From NCBI RefSeq assembly GCF_024868665.1, contig NC_079913.1, forward strand, positions 3,759,951-3,823,950: a stretch of DNA of 64,000 nt. The letters are read 5' to 3'. Source of the DNA: Triplophysa rosa. Its lineage: Eukaryota; Chordata; Actinopteri; Cypriniformes; Nemacheilidae. Shown here piece by piece: positions 25,027 through 38,344 of the stretch. Position 1 is the stretch's first letter, and each line of letters begins with the position of its first letter. The notes beneath the pieces were generated by a model, which had not been told where the DNA came from, did not search any database, and saw nothing but the letters and a program-made list of their open reading frames with translations. The translations under genes were made by a program, and so were the position numbers.

Positions 25027-26186
25027 GTGATGAATCGTAGTACCACAATATTTAAATGGTAAATGTAAAAAAACAGGGAACCACTCGGGTACGTGTACAA
25101 GAAATATCATGGCTAATTTTGGTTGATAGATTGATATATCAAGGTTGACATATCAGTCGGGCTTGGCCAATAAGAATCCACTTGACTGATTAAAAATGTC
25201 TCATCTACAGTATCTTGTGTCAGTTCACTGTGTCAGATCACTAATCCTCACCGTGTCACGGCTTTCATGAAGAATGTAGAGAATCAAGTGTTGTAAATTG
25301 TGTGTGAGTCAGGTAATGAGTTTATTCTGCTTCGTTTCATCCGCACTAATAGTTTTGAGTTTGTCTTTACAGGCTGTTGTTGACACACGAGGCTTTTAAA
25401 ACACACAGATAACAATTAATGCAAAGCAGGGAAAACCGAAGGTACAGTCCTGGGCGTCTCTAGATGTTCTTCCTCAAAGCTCAATAAACACTTTCTGTCA
25501 TGTTTAAGGCCCTTTATTTTGCATTTGTGCAAATCTATTGTGGTCTTCTGCTTCTGTCTATATGTGTGCAGGAAACAGAATGTTCTGCATTTTTCTTGTT
25601 TTTCTTTTCTTGATCTATAAGAGAAACATCTCATGCATGTACTGTAGAATTCCTGTGAACTGAACATCAAAGTTCAGCAAAACATCAATGTCAGCGTGAA
25701 AGACACATCATGGATGATGATTTATGTAGAAAAAAATCACACTTTTTGGAGGAGGCTCTAAAGTTTAGAGTCTAAACTAAATGCAGTGCAGAAACTATTT
25801 AGTCCCGGAATGTTTTTTCTGAGCATGTGACCTCGGAGAGGTTTATGAAAATCAGGTTGAGCACATTCCAGCTAAACGCCTCACAAATCAGCCAAATCTC
25901 GTTTTCCTCAAATGTTTACTTCACGCAGGTTTGTTTGAGGGTTTGTTCACAGAACGTTCCTGTAGCTCACAGGACTATAACTCACCTCATTTATACCTTC
26001 TGTACTGAAACAGGGTGATATAAAACACGGCGGGACTCGAATCCGAGATATCATAAATGAGCGCAGAGTTCAATTTACAGATACTTAATAAAAAGTGACA
26101 AATATTATTGACTTGCTTTCGCTTTGACTGGTAAGTGAACTGTTGGATGTTGATGCTCTCTCTCTCTCTCTCTTTCTGTCTTGTAG

Positions 26187-29100
26187 CATTCAGGAGGGAA
26201 GTTGATCTGTTATTATTATCATGGCCTCTATCTCGGAGTGGTACGCTGAGAAGAACGTGCTGATCACGGGGGCGACGGGCTTCATGGGAAAGGTGCTGGT
26301 GGAGAAACTCCTGCGCTCGTGCCCGAAGGTGAACGGCATTTATATTCTCGTCAGGCCGAAGGCGGGTCAATCCATGCAAGAACGCGTTCAAGATATGATG
26401 ACGTGTAAGGTGAGGCTTCTGTGTGTGTGTTTGTCCGTGCATTGAATATTTCCACTCACAATCCATTCCATCAGCATATATTTTTTTGTCCTGTGCAAAG
26501 GTTGTTGATGTTCCAAAACTGTTCTTTAAACAATACATTCTGGTCGCTTCAAAACATTTCTTCAACTTCCTTAGAACACCGTCTGTTCTGTGTTCAGCTC
26601 TTTGTGTTGTGTATTGTCTGGTTTCTTTCATAGCCATCTTTTTGTCATGAGATATTTTAGCCTTGGTGACCCGATGACATCTAATCGTGTCACGTGACCG
26701 TTGGTTAACTGAACGTGACGCGTTGATCCTGTAATAGTCAAAAAGCAGAACCCAAGCGGGAGAACAAAGGTTTTCAGAAACCCATCTGTGTTTACTGTTA
26801 TGTGGTCGCCAGGGCTTATCTTTATTGTTTCACCCAAACATGATCCTTTGAAAACCAGCCAATAATCTGCAAGAAAAATTACTCCGCTCACCCTAGGGCC
26901 ATAATATTGTAAAATGCTCTTTGGTCGTTACCGTGGCGACCTGACCACAAACTCCATCCACATTTGGTATGGTTCAGAAGTCAAACTGCATTTTCATACA
27001 TGTTGTGCTGTGACACAATGAGATCAGTCCGTCCCGGTCATGCAGTGCAGGTCTTCTGACGTGTTCTCTTCTCATAATATATAGCGTTACACTAGATCTA
27101 AAGATGATTCTGTAGCCATTGTTTATGTTTGTGTATTATTGTTTTATGAGATCAGATGCGTGCGTGTGTGTGTGTGGGGGATGTAAATGTGTTGAATGTG
27201 TAGGGACTCGTACAGAGCTGTGTTGTTCTTCAGATTGATTGTGTTTGTAGACAACCTGGAATGTTGGAATCTATTCAACATCATCAAACAGCACTTGTAT
27301 TGTTCTGTTGTTTAAACGCCCTTTCACCAGATTCTGCGCTCTCTTTTTAAATGATTAAACATCCGACCTGTCTGTCTGTTTATTCTGCAGATGTTGAAAT
27401 ACTGTAGGTAAACGTACAGTTAAAAATATCATTTTAATGAATAGTGTGAAGGAAAAGAATAGGAGGAATTTTCTCATAATTTACTCACCATCCCAGATAC
27501 GTGAGGTGTATGAATTCCTTCTTTCAGTTGAACACAAACTATTTGTAATCTAAGGGTGCATTCGTATTTCTAGTTCGGTTCTTTTGGTCCGGAAAACATT
27601 TAGTCCTGGTTCGCTTAGCGCTCAGACTGGCATTTTAACAGCGAACCTAAAGATATCGAACCAAACAGCTTACATGTAAAGTCACAACGTGATTGGACTG
27701 CTTTTATGATTTCTATTTTACAACAGAACTTTCCAGACATCCAAAACAATGCTGTGTGCACAGTGCTGCATGGGTTATACATGTTCAGTGTATCCCTGCG
27801 CATATGAGGGTATTTTTAGCCAGCCGGTTACTCGCGAAGACCTCATGAAGTATTTAAAGCAGTCAAAACGTGCCATATGTGAACACAACCTAAAGTGTTC
27901 TTAAAATGCTCCAAAAATGTCATTGGTTCTTGATGAAACGCACGTATGACAACGAGTCACGACACACACAGGAACCAATGAGTTTCAACATTACTGATGT
28001 GCCTTTGTATTTAAGCTTAGCACGGTGATCTGCTGACATATCGATTGCTTAAGATATTAATGTTTTCTCACAATCACGAACATTTATTAACCCACCCGAG
28101 TCATTTGGAGTACGTTTGAGTGCTTTTTGGAGCTTCGGCATGTTGACCCTCGTATATGAAGACGGCATACGTGAGGTTGAGTCATCATATTTGTGTGAAC
28201 TTTTCCTTTAATGATGATGAAATAAGTCTCAGTGCGGGTTTAAAGAGAGAGGAGCGTTTAAGAAACAGTCAGATGTGGTTGAGTCTCTTTCAAAAAGAGA
28301 TATTGATCTTACCGCAGATCTGGCAGCTCGCGTGAACCTCTGCATCTTCTCCCTGGGATTAAATATTTGTGTAATGGTGCCGTTTTCCCACTTTTAATAA
28401 GTTTGACTAAATATAGCTTATTATCCTCTTTATTATATGCTGAATAATGTAATTTACATCTGTTCTAGTAGGCCTCATGTATTGGTCAAATGATGTTTTG
28501 CATTAAATGGAATAATGTTCACGGGTTTGTTTGAGGGTCAGGTTTGGAGGTAGTTGGAGAGATAGTGAATATCATTGACATAATATAAAATTCCTCCATG
28601 AGAGTCTATGAGAGTTCTTCACTAATGGACCTTTTAGATGTGTGTGGGTTTACTTAACTACAGTGTGTGTGCACATGTGTGTGTGTGTGTGTGTGTGTGA
28701 GCACACCCTTTACCACAGAGCCTCTGTCATCACTTAAGGGCACAAGAGCAAAGGAACTGAGGACCTATTGTTTCTCTCTCTCCCACACACACTCAAACAC
28801 ACTGTAGACTGTTTGTGCCAGAGGGTACAGTGGAAGACTGGCACCGGCATACCGCCATCCCACAATGCACCGTTTGCTCTCTCTCCACCACAGACGAGAG
28901 AAAGCATAAAATTGCAGTAGCTGACCTCAGAGAACCCTTGACCTCAATCCACTCTGCGTGTGGTTCTCTACATCTGTATGTCACTTCCTGTCTAATACAT
29001 GTGCTCACCGTCTCTCTCACTGACAGCTGTTTAACAAGAGGCGGGTACATCTGAAATATTTCATCTCAAATCCCACAATGACTTAAAAACTTCAAACCAA

Positions 29101-32100
29101 AGTATTAAAACCGGTCAGATTTTTTTTCCCTTTGAAAGTAAAAATAACTGTTTGTTAATAGACAAGAAACCGTTTCTAAACAGGAAACGCTCTGTGTGTG
29201 TGTGTGTGGACTTCGTTGTTGTAATCTTTCCCGGAGATGAAGTTGTGGTGTTTCGTCCTGTTGCAGCACACGAGTTTGTTTTATTTTTGTTTCCTGGCAA
29301 CACAAACCGCAACAGGAAGCCATGTTCAGTGTCCGTCATGTGTGTGTTTTTTGACAGGATGTTAGTGATCCAGTGCCTGGAGCTTCACATGATCATGAGT
29401 AGATTTTATCTCCTGAGTGAGTGATTCTTGATCATTAGGTGCTTGTGTGTCTGCATTCAGAGATGATCGTTTTCATTCCTATAATATGTGTAAAGGCGGG
29501 GTGGACGTGTGTTTCTGACACATCTTTAAGACCGCCCCACTCCTGACTGTTAGCTGTGAAAACAGATGCAGTCATCTCATGTCCTGACATGCAAAATCAC
29601 TCTGATAACATCTCCTGTTGATCCTCCCAGTATTTTATGCCTCATAAATGCCTTCAGACATTATTACATTTCGTTCCCACACAGTTCAGTCAGTGGTAGA
29701 TTGTGCAAGTGCTCCAATAAACAGAGAACATGAGTAAACCCAGTTATTAAATGTGTTCCTCTGTCATGAATTCATACTGTCATGCTTTTATTTTTGCATC
29801 AGATATTTTTTATCTAGTTTTTTGTAGTTTAATGGATGTTTTGAATTAGCTTTTATTTTTGTAGATTTAATTTTAGTTTTTTTTTAGCTATATTGTTATG
29901 TGTTTTTAGTGTTTTCCATTTTACTCTATTAATCTTTAATTTATTTTTGTTTCAGTTTTAGTTTCCGTTTAGTGTTTGTTTGTTTTTGTTGATCATTTTA
30001 GTGCCTTAACTTATTCTTATTTAAATTTATTGTTAGAGGCAATCTTTCCCATTTTTGTTGATTTATTTTTTAAATAATCTTAGGCCAACATTTTATTTTA
30101 TTGTAATTTAACAAACGTTTGAATGGTTGTAGTCCTAGAAATTATTAAAACCCTGTTTTGTATATTAAATCATTTTAAAAACACGATGCAAAGTAGTTGT
30201 GCCGCAGGATTTCAGTCCCTGAAGGACTCTGTTCAAGCACCGTTTTTCCTTTAGCACTTGCAGATCCTGTTCATATTATATAAATATGTAAAACGATGCA
30301 CTGGTGTCACGCCGGAGAGCGAGAGAGACACATTAGGACACAACAGCTGTGGGAGGCAAAGCGCAGCATCTGTCCGGCCTCTGTCAGGTGCCTGCTGGTG
30401 GGGTTACAGGAGGTCACTTATTACGTCTGCCTCTAATACAGAGCGAACGATTCTGATTGGCTGTGAATGTAAGAATGTACCACGGTCGGACCCTTGGAAT
30501 TGTGGGTAACATAAGTTAAGCATGTGTCAGCCCAAGCGGAGAATGCCGCGCTGACACAAATCCTCTTCTGATATCAGATTACTCTGACAGACATCACAGC
30601 ACACACAGAGTCGAGAGGACGGAGCTTACGCTCACGTTCCTCTGTATGAAAAATACACACGGGGGATGAAATGTATTCTTCATTACATAAACACTAAAGT
30701 CAAAAGTGACATAACATGTTCTATCATTTGCTTCTTTTGTCTTGGCCAATCACATAATGTCATCTGAAGGGCTGATATCTCTTAAAAACGTGTCTGTGTT
30801 TTTAAACCAATATTAAAATGTTTTCATTAAGCAGCAGTCTTTATGTGGTTTTCTTTCGCATCGTGACATTGTTTTCACGTCAGATAAGCGAGCATGACCT
30901 TGTTTTGCAGCTGTTTGACCGCGTACGTGAGGATAATCCAGAGTTTCATCAGAAGGTCATTCCCATCAGCAGCGAGCTCACACAGCCCGGATTGGCCATC
31001 AGTCCAGAGGATGTGCAGAAACTCACCTCCTGTATCAACATCGTCTTTCACTGTGCCGCCACCATCCGCTTCGACGAACCGCTCAAGTAAGAGACACGTC
31101 ACCTACACCGCTACACCTTTATGTTCTGTCACAATCTTCTTTTGCTAAAAATCTCGCCCTCTTCTGTCAGAGATCTGTCACAATCATGAAAGTAAGAGGG
31201 GGCACTAAAACCGTCACGAATCCCCAAGACTAAGGCAGGGGAGACTGGTCCAGCCCTCCTCAAAGTCATCTGATCCACATAGTCCCAACCCTAAAAAGCC
31301 ATCCTAAAATAGTCCTCGCATAAAATAAAATAGAGCTTGCGGAGGTGAAATAACAGCAAAAATTTGTGTTCAAAATGTAAGTCTGTTAATATGCTTTTCT
31401 TGTTTATTGAAGGTATATAAAATAAACATCATGTTTATCATGTTATTATGTAAAAAAAAAACAAGAGCTCATAGCTTGAATTTTGTGAACATTTGGATGA
31501 ATTTTCTTGACATTTTTTACCAAATTTCTTCAGAAATTAAGATGAAAGTAAGTTATTGATTGCATTTGAAAAAATCTTTTTTTACATGTTTGCAGTTTAT
31601 TTAAACAGTGCACCGGTAGTTTAGTTATATCCCCACAGTCTTAAAATAAAACCCTGAGTCCTCTTAGTTTGAGCAGAGACAAGACAAGAATACACATGAG
31701 GTTGAGTTAGAGACAAAACCGAGACTTTCAAAAAAATGTTTTTTGGGGAAACTGAATGTCTGACTCTAAGCTAAAGCCAGCGCACATAAAGGAGAGAGAA
31801 AACTGAATAGAAATGAGAAAAGAGACATGCTGCTGTGCTGTGCCATGGGTCTCTAACTGAGGAACAGATGTTGTCACAGCTGGAAGAACCAGAGAACGCT
31901 GAATCCCCTCCTTCAGATCAGCATCTGATCCAAAACTTTCTGCAACATTTACTTCAAACAATTTCAACTAATTTACCTCCATATTGTGACACATTCTACA
32001 TGAAACTGGATCTGCACCAGCATACCTTCACACCCCCCTACACCCCATCAAGAACCCTGCGTTCAGCAAAAGAGCGGCGTCTTGTATTGCCTTCTCATAA

Positions 32101-35100
32101 GGGCAGTAAATCGCTCTCCCGCTCATTCTCCTTCACAACTCCTGGTGGAACATTCTTCCTAACTCGGTCCGGTCAACCACATCTCTCACAACATTCAAAA
32201 ACCCATCTCTTCTGTGAACCCTTGACAGACAAATGAGAGAGAGAGAAAACACTAACCCTCTCTCTTTCTCTCAACAGGTTTTTGTTGAAACTAGTATCTT
32301 TGTATTAGTACCTATTATATATTGCTCCTGTATGACATGTCGCTTTATTGCTCCCTGAACTCTCTGTAAGTCGCTTTGGATAAAAGCGTCTAATAAATGA
32401 TTAAATGTAAATGTGAAAAGCTTAGAACAGGAAATGATTTTGTTCATGTAGAACGGCAAAGAGTCGACATCAGAAGCTGAGCAAGTTTGATCGTTTCTCT
32501 GTATTTGTTTTGTATAGTTGTTGACTCTGCTATTCTCTTCAGTTAGAGGATTTTTATAAAGTTATATCATTATAGTTATCGTGATTCTACTTGGTGTGAT
32601 GCATCACGTCTGAACGTGTGTTTTTTCCGCAGACACGCCCTGCAGCTGAACGTCATCGCCACGCAACAGCTCCTGTCTCTGGCGCAACAGATGCAACACC
32701 TGCACGCGTTCATCCACATCTCCACCGCATACGCCAACTGCAACCGCAGACACATCGATGAGGTCATCTACCCTCCGCCCGTCGAGCCCAAGAAGCTCAT
32801 CGACTCTTTAGAGTGAGTGTCATCATCAACACATGTAACTTTACATATAACCGCTCCTGTCCCGCTGATCTCAAGTGTGTGTGTGTGTGTAGATGGATGG
32901 ACGACGGCATTGTATGTGACATCACACCACGACTAATAGGGGACCGACCCAACACGTACACCTTCACCAAAGCGCTGGCGGAGTGCGTCATCCAGCAGGA
33001 GAGCCACAAACTCAACATTGGCATTATAAGACCGTCTATCGTAGGAGCCAGCTGGCAGGAACCCTTCCCAGTGAGTGACACGTCTGCTTCTTCAGACCAT
33101 AATACTCACATCCCGCTTATTCTGAGTAATCTCATGTCTGTGTTTGACAGGGGTGGATAGACAACTTTAATGGACCAAGTGGTATTTTCATTGCTGTAAG
33201 TTCGTTCTCAGTTTCTGCTTTATGATATTCTACAGAGTATGCTAACGACACTAAACAGCAAAATGATGCCGTTTCAAGTGCAAAAATAATGTTTGACATG
33301 AGATGCCACGTCACATTTTTAAATGAGTTTGTATGTCCAACTACATACAAACTCTGCGACATGCTAACGTTTGTGTTTGTGTGTGTTGCAGGCTGGGAAG
33401 GGCATTCTGCGTACCATGAGAGCCAGCAATGACGCCGTGGCTGATTTAATACCCGTAGATGTGGTTATAAACCTCACACTGGCTGCAGGCTGGTACACCA
33501 GTGTACACAGGTGAGTTCGCACACACCTACCTTCAAATCTGTGTGTGTGTGAAAATGTTTTGATATCATTGATGTTTTTACACTTCCAGACCAAAAACGT
33601 CACTAGTGTACAACTGTACGACAGGGGGCATTAACCCCTTCCACTGGGGAGAGATCGGTACGTGACGCGTTTCTTATAGCACGTGTCTAGGAAGTGTCAG
33701 TTATGTCTTCAGGGGTAAAGTGTTCATGTTCGGCTGTTTGTTGAGATCACTTTGCTCTAGTATAAGGAGTCACATTAGTGCCAGAAAACAGCTGTAAAAT
33801 ATTATATTGTGTTTACAGAGCATCACGTGATGTCCACGTTCAAAAGGAACCCGCTGGAGCAGGCCTTCCGTCGTCCCAACGCCAACATCACCTCCAATTA
33901 CCTGATGAACCAGTACTGGATTCTAGTCAGTCACAAGTTCCCTGCATTCATCTATGACCTCTTCCTGCGTCTGTCCGGACAGAAACCGCAGTAAGAACAC
34001 AAGACGATATCAGATCTTCACTACGCAGTTGTTGTGGCCGAAAGAAGTCACAATAAAGAGAGAATCGTGATAATATTACGTTTTTTTTATGGTCAAGACC
34101 CTTATTGTACCACCACCACTGCGCACCAATAAAACATTGTACTTGTAGTGTATATATTACAGTAAGCATGTTCCAGACAGATGTGTTGTGTTTGTCATGG
34201 AGTGAAGTTGAGCGTGATCTGTGTGTTTTCGTTCAGGATGACGCGCATATTCAACCGTCTGCACAAAGCCATCGGTCTGCTGGAGTACTTCAGCAGTCAA
34301 GACTGGGAGTGGAAATCTGACAACATGCACATGCTGATGAGTGAACTCAGCCCGGAGGATCGCAAGGTTTCATTCTCTCTCTCTCTCACACACAAGACCT
34401 TGAATGAAGATTATAAGTTGTTTAGGTCGGATCCAGACTCAACATTACATTACAATGAGTGCACATACTGTATGCCACATGTATCTAGTTACATAGTATG
34501 CCATGTGTGGCTGTTTTCTGAATTAATTACGTGAAACAATTATTTTGTATATTAGTAAGACTTACTGTATGTACATCTTGCATAATACTTGACACACATA
34601 CTTAATATAACAGTCCAATTAAAATCATACAGACCATTTATTTATGCAAATAGTGTCACTAATCTACAGCTTATAGACAATTTGCTATAATACCGTGTAT
34701 TCATTATTTTCCTCTTCTTTATCACTTATTTTCCCTAATTTCATGTTTTTTCTTATGTTGTTTGTTCCACAATGTGCTTTCTGTACAACCATGCAAGATG
34801 TTGAAGGGTGCTATAGAAGTTAACTTGAATTAAGCGTTTGGGCAATGATGAAATTCTAAGGATAAGTTTCTGTAACTTGAACCATAAAACCTTTTTATTG
34901 CAGACGTACAACTTTGACGTTCGCCAGCTGAACTGGCCGGAGTACATCGAGAATTACTGTATTGGGACCAAGAAGTATGTTCTGAACGAGGATATGTCTG
35001 ACATTCCTGCTGCCAGACAACACTTGAGGAAGTACGACCTGTTCTCACTTTAATTCTACTTTATTGACTTCTGTATACTTCACAGAAACTCTTACTCTAG

Positions 35101-35570
35101 AATGTGACTCACATAACGTACACCGTAATGTCTTTCCAAACCCATATGGGGTTACAGAGAATCTTCATTGAGCGTATCCGTCAAGTTATAAAAATAATCC
35201 ATTGTGTTCATGAAGTTATTGAAATCATCATTCACTGAGCGTCTTTTGCTTGTAGCAGACAAGAATGTTTTTTATAAGAGTGAATCGTGTGAGTAGAGAA
35301 GAGTAGATTACGGAAAGGTTTGGTTTGCATGTAACGGTCGTCTCATGTGTTGGGTGTTTGATTTAATCAAAAGGCTGAATAATTGATTCTCTTCCTCCCG
35401 CACACAGGCTGAGAAACATCCGATACACGTTCAACACCGTGTTGCTGGTCTTCATCTGGCGTGTTTTCATCGCTCGCTCTCAGATGGCCAGGAACATCTG
35501 GTACTTCGTCGTGAGCTTGTGCTTCAAGTTCCTGTCGTACTTCAGGGCGTCCAGCACTCTGAGCCAATGA
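26187..35570 (+). CDS. far2: Fatty acyl-CoA reductase (FAR1/FAR2 family, probably far2), 515 aa
   Basis: Peroxisomal-membrane, NADPH-dependent reductase turning fatty acyl-CoA into fatty alcohol for ether lipids and wax esters. Coding parts: 26221-26409, 30911-31086, 32633-32812, 32893-33070, 33151-33195, 33392-33510, 33590-33657, 33819-33990, 34237-34366, 34904-35031, 35408-35570. The sum is 1548 nt, giving 515 aa, the same length as human FAR1 and FAR2. Seen: dinucleotide-binding GATGFMG at residues 17-23, catalytic YxxxK in NTYTFTKAL, a FAR_C domain ending [15 protein letters not shown], and a C-terminal hydrophobic segment ([13 protein letters not shown]) followed by [20 protein letters not shown]. 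Overall similarity is to FAR1, but many diagnostic positions are FAR2-like ([32 protein letters not shown]), and FAR2 fits the chromosome-12 synteny. far1 remains possible. The exon containing the ATG begins at 26187. Confidence 0.93.
26410..30910 (+). other. far2: far intron, no gene seen
   Basis: A 4.5-kb intron. It holds a (TG)n tract (about 28675-28699), poly-T/A-rich sequence (about 29780-30110) and no recognisable exon. The short open frames on both strands lack domains and splice context. Confidence 0.6.
32028..32412 (+). mobile_element. 3' end of an L2-clade LINE in far intron 2
   Basis: A plus-strand frame reads [20 protein letters not shown], then [11 protein letters not shown], then KTHLF, matching the C-terminal block of L2-clade LINE ORF2 (pattern [10 protein letters not shown]...LVVP...RSF...FKTHLF). 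It is followed by a short 3' UTR ending GTAAGTCGCTTTGGATAAAA, then GCGTCTAATAAATGATTAAA. 5'-truncated and without reverse transcriptase, so inactive. The neighbouring sequence from about 31740 may belong to another repeat. Confidence 0.75.
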
Positions 35571-37935
35571 CCGCAGCGCACAGGAAGTGTGTGTCCTCTT
35601 CCTCCACGACTTCCTGTCCCACGCACAGATATTTCTTTAGCTTTCCTCACCGTCCGCTCGTCCTCCTTACCGCTCTATTGATGACGTGTCTGCTATTTTT
35701 TAAAGTGTCTCCTTTTATAATGACTGTCCTTAATACCGATTATATATGCAACTGCATTTACAGTGTTTATCCTTTTTATCTGGTGGCCATTCAATGTCCA
35801 GAGATGTTGCCTTTGTGTCTTCTGTTGATTTTTTAGCTTCTTCACAACAGACAGTGTTCTAGCAAAGGACCGGCATCTTTATGGAGGTTTTTAGCACTAA
35901 CCACTGAAGCTCTGCTGACATCAGCGTTATCTCTGTCTGTCTGTTTTAATATCGTGTCAAGTCTGCGTTACTATCAGCAGTAACAAGGGCATGATCTCTA
36001 GTTTTCATGATCTCTACTATTTTTATTATTTTAGGTATTTCGTTCAGGTTTGTGTTTCTGGTTGTTTAAATTGCATCTTGTACAAATGATTATTTATATC
36101 ATTTAACTCACCACAATGTGTCACATTTCACCCCTAAATAGGAAGGCGGACAAAAGAAATTAGGACAAGTCAGACTTATTTGCATTGTGTCACAATTTAA
36201 GGAATTTCACAAATGGTCATTCTTAATGTAATACAGCTTTTATTTCATACAGTACAGAATAACTTAATACAGTGTTTTTATTATTTAAATCAGAATAGAA
36301 TAGAATATGAACTAAAGGCAGAACAGCAATAACGCCATGATCTAATAATACTACTAATAATTTTAATTATGTGATCTGTGCTACAACATTGAGAAGGATC
36401 TGGGTGGAATTCCAAAAAAAGTGACACAATTCAAAAAAGGCTTTATTGTCTATATGCAAAATACAGTCTCATTTCTTTTATTTTAGGGGTGAAATTAAAA
36501 GCCGGGGCCTCATTTATAAAACTTAAGTAAATCTAAAGTAGATTTAATTCTTAAAGTTTGCGTAGACACATTCAAGAGTTTCCATAGGGTGTGTGTATAC
36601 ACACATTTTATTGCCTATTTTGTGTGTACGCAATGTTTATACATCAGGCCCGTGGTGTTGTTTAATGAGAGCACATTAATGTTGTGTTTGTTTGTACACA
36701 CTGAGTTTACACCATAAACATCTTGATGATTTAGTGTGAGGATTTTGCAGATGGACATACAGTTTCATTGACCTGTAAATAATCAAACGTATATGAATAT
36801 AATACTTTTCGGATGATATACATACCAAAAATGTACAAATGTATATTTGCTCATCTGTTTCCTGAAAGGACAGAGGGCTTCCCATATTTTTTTAAAGAAA
36901 AGGGAAAAATGATGAAAAAGTATATATGTGTTGATATCAGTGACGTTTGTTTTTACTTTAGCTCTGTTTAAAGTGCCCTAAAAGTCCATTTTTTTAAAGT
37001 CTGTTAAATCTGTTCAAAGCCAACAGCAGAAATCCTAAAACAAACAGTACAGTACATGGATTTTAAAAGGGAACGTCCCTCGCAAATCTTTTTTCAACTT
37101 TCATAGGGTTTTACAGCATCTTGTTGGCATGGCGACACCATTTGGACAAATGGTGCTCTGTCGTCCAGATAGGGCTTTGGTTTTTCTACACTCCACCTAG
37201 TGGTCTTTTGCCAAATTGTATTTTTAGATTGCATCGAGGGGGGACGGACCCCACTTTGTAAAGTGTTTGCCTTCCGTCTTTTGTATGTTTCGCACACAGT
37301 ATTCATGGTCACCATGAAACCGCACGTCTTCCTCCGCTTAGGTTATACGAGTCTTGAACAATTTTACTTTGGAAAAGGGAAAGAGTTAGAAACATATCTA
37401 TAGAAGTGCATCTGTAGAGAAAGTACTACACACACACACACACACACACTAAAATGTCCTCTTAGGATGAACAGAGCATTCCAGTCATGAGATACACAGC
37501 CATTTTTCTATCAGAATCAAACACCTTGATGTCTTAAATGAGAACGTCTGTCATTTTGAGCCAATTGCTGAGCTGTTACTGCCAACATGATCTCTGCTAT
37601 CTAAAAAAACTTTTGAGAGAGGTGTAGATGATGTTTTTACAGCATCGAGCATTTTGGGATGGTGTATCTAATTTTGGAGTCTACAATGAGGCCATGATGA
37701 GTCCAAAATGTGTTTTTATTCAAAAATGTCATTTTCCCCAGTAACGCATGCTTGTTTGCTTTTTACGTATGAAATTACACCGCAGTGAAGTTGCTGGCAT
37801 AGTTCTGACCTTCCTTTACTCAACATTTGTCTTTGGTCTCTGATGTGTGCCGTCAGACGTGTGCCGTTGAGATCCTTGAATGACAATTGTTGCAAAGACT
37901 TCATGAGAAAATAAACTGAAATGACTGAGAACAAA
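35571..37935 (+). other. far2: far 3' UTR
   Basis: A 2.4-kb non-coding stretch after the far stop. A poly(A) signal AATAAA at about 37911-37916, followed by a TGTGCCGGGTGTCTTT-type downstream element, marks a plausible end. Earlier A-rich hexamers are weaker. A (CA)n tract lies at about 37431-37449. No open frame worth calling. Confidence 0.55.
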
Positions 37936-38084
37936 TGTGCCGGGTGTCTTTATTGCATTCTAGCGATAATAGCAGTTATAAGCATGCGAATAAGCAGACA
38001 CAATATTCAACCAGCTACCACAGATTTCAGTTTGTAAAGCATGTCCCATAAGAAAGAAAACTCACTGATGAGATCTCTTTAATA

Positions 38085-38290
38085 TTTCTCAATGAGATTA
38101 AATGAAGAGCAAATGGAGATTTTCGCTCAAGTTTCTTGTGTGTCTCCTGAGAAAAATATGAACGCAAACATTTTCCAGATGATTTGACCTCTACAACCTA
38201 CATTTTTTTACACCTCCGTACTCTTCATGTGTTCGACAGTCACACTCTCATTTGATTCTCTTTTATTTCTCCTAACATCTGAGACTCAGG
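38085..38290 (+). repeat. Copy 2 of the unnamed dispersed repeat
   Basis: Contains AATGAGATTAAATGAAGAGC, AAATGGAGATTTTCGCTCAA, TACTCTTCATGTGTTCGACA and TTTATTTCTCCTAACATCTG, collinear with 23028-23480 and, inverted, with 47512-47696. It lies just downstream of the Siglec-like gene stop codon, so it may contribute to that transcript's 3' UTR. Confidence 0.65.
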
Positions 38291-38344
38291 TTGACAGTTC
38301 TGTTATTCCGTCAGTTGTGTTTATTGTTAATTGATCAGTCTGGA

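Larger units (their letters stand above)
19263..26186 (+). other. far2: Probable far intron 1 (6.9 kb), repeat-bearing, no coding exon
   Basis: No protein-coding exon is recognised. Contents listed separately: a dispersed unnamed repeat with an insertion (23028-23480), long (GT)n with an assembly gap (24130-24420), a MITE-like element (24425-24666) and a tRNA-derived SINE (24877-25026). A (CA)n tract lies at about 22753-22771. Confidence 0.5.

Noticed and set aside
25987..26637. 216-aa minus-strand open frame over the first far coding exon
   Set aside because: It overlaps a certain coding exon antisense and includes microsatellite sequence; no recognisable domain.
31740..32027. Upstream part of the 133-aa frame as LINE ORF2
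   Set aside because: Only the segment from about 32028 matches the L2 ORF2 C terminus; the upstream residues show no L2 motif and may be another repeat.
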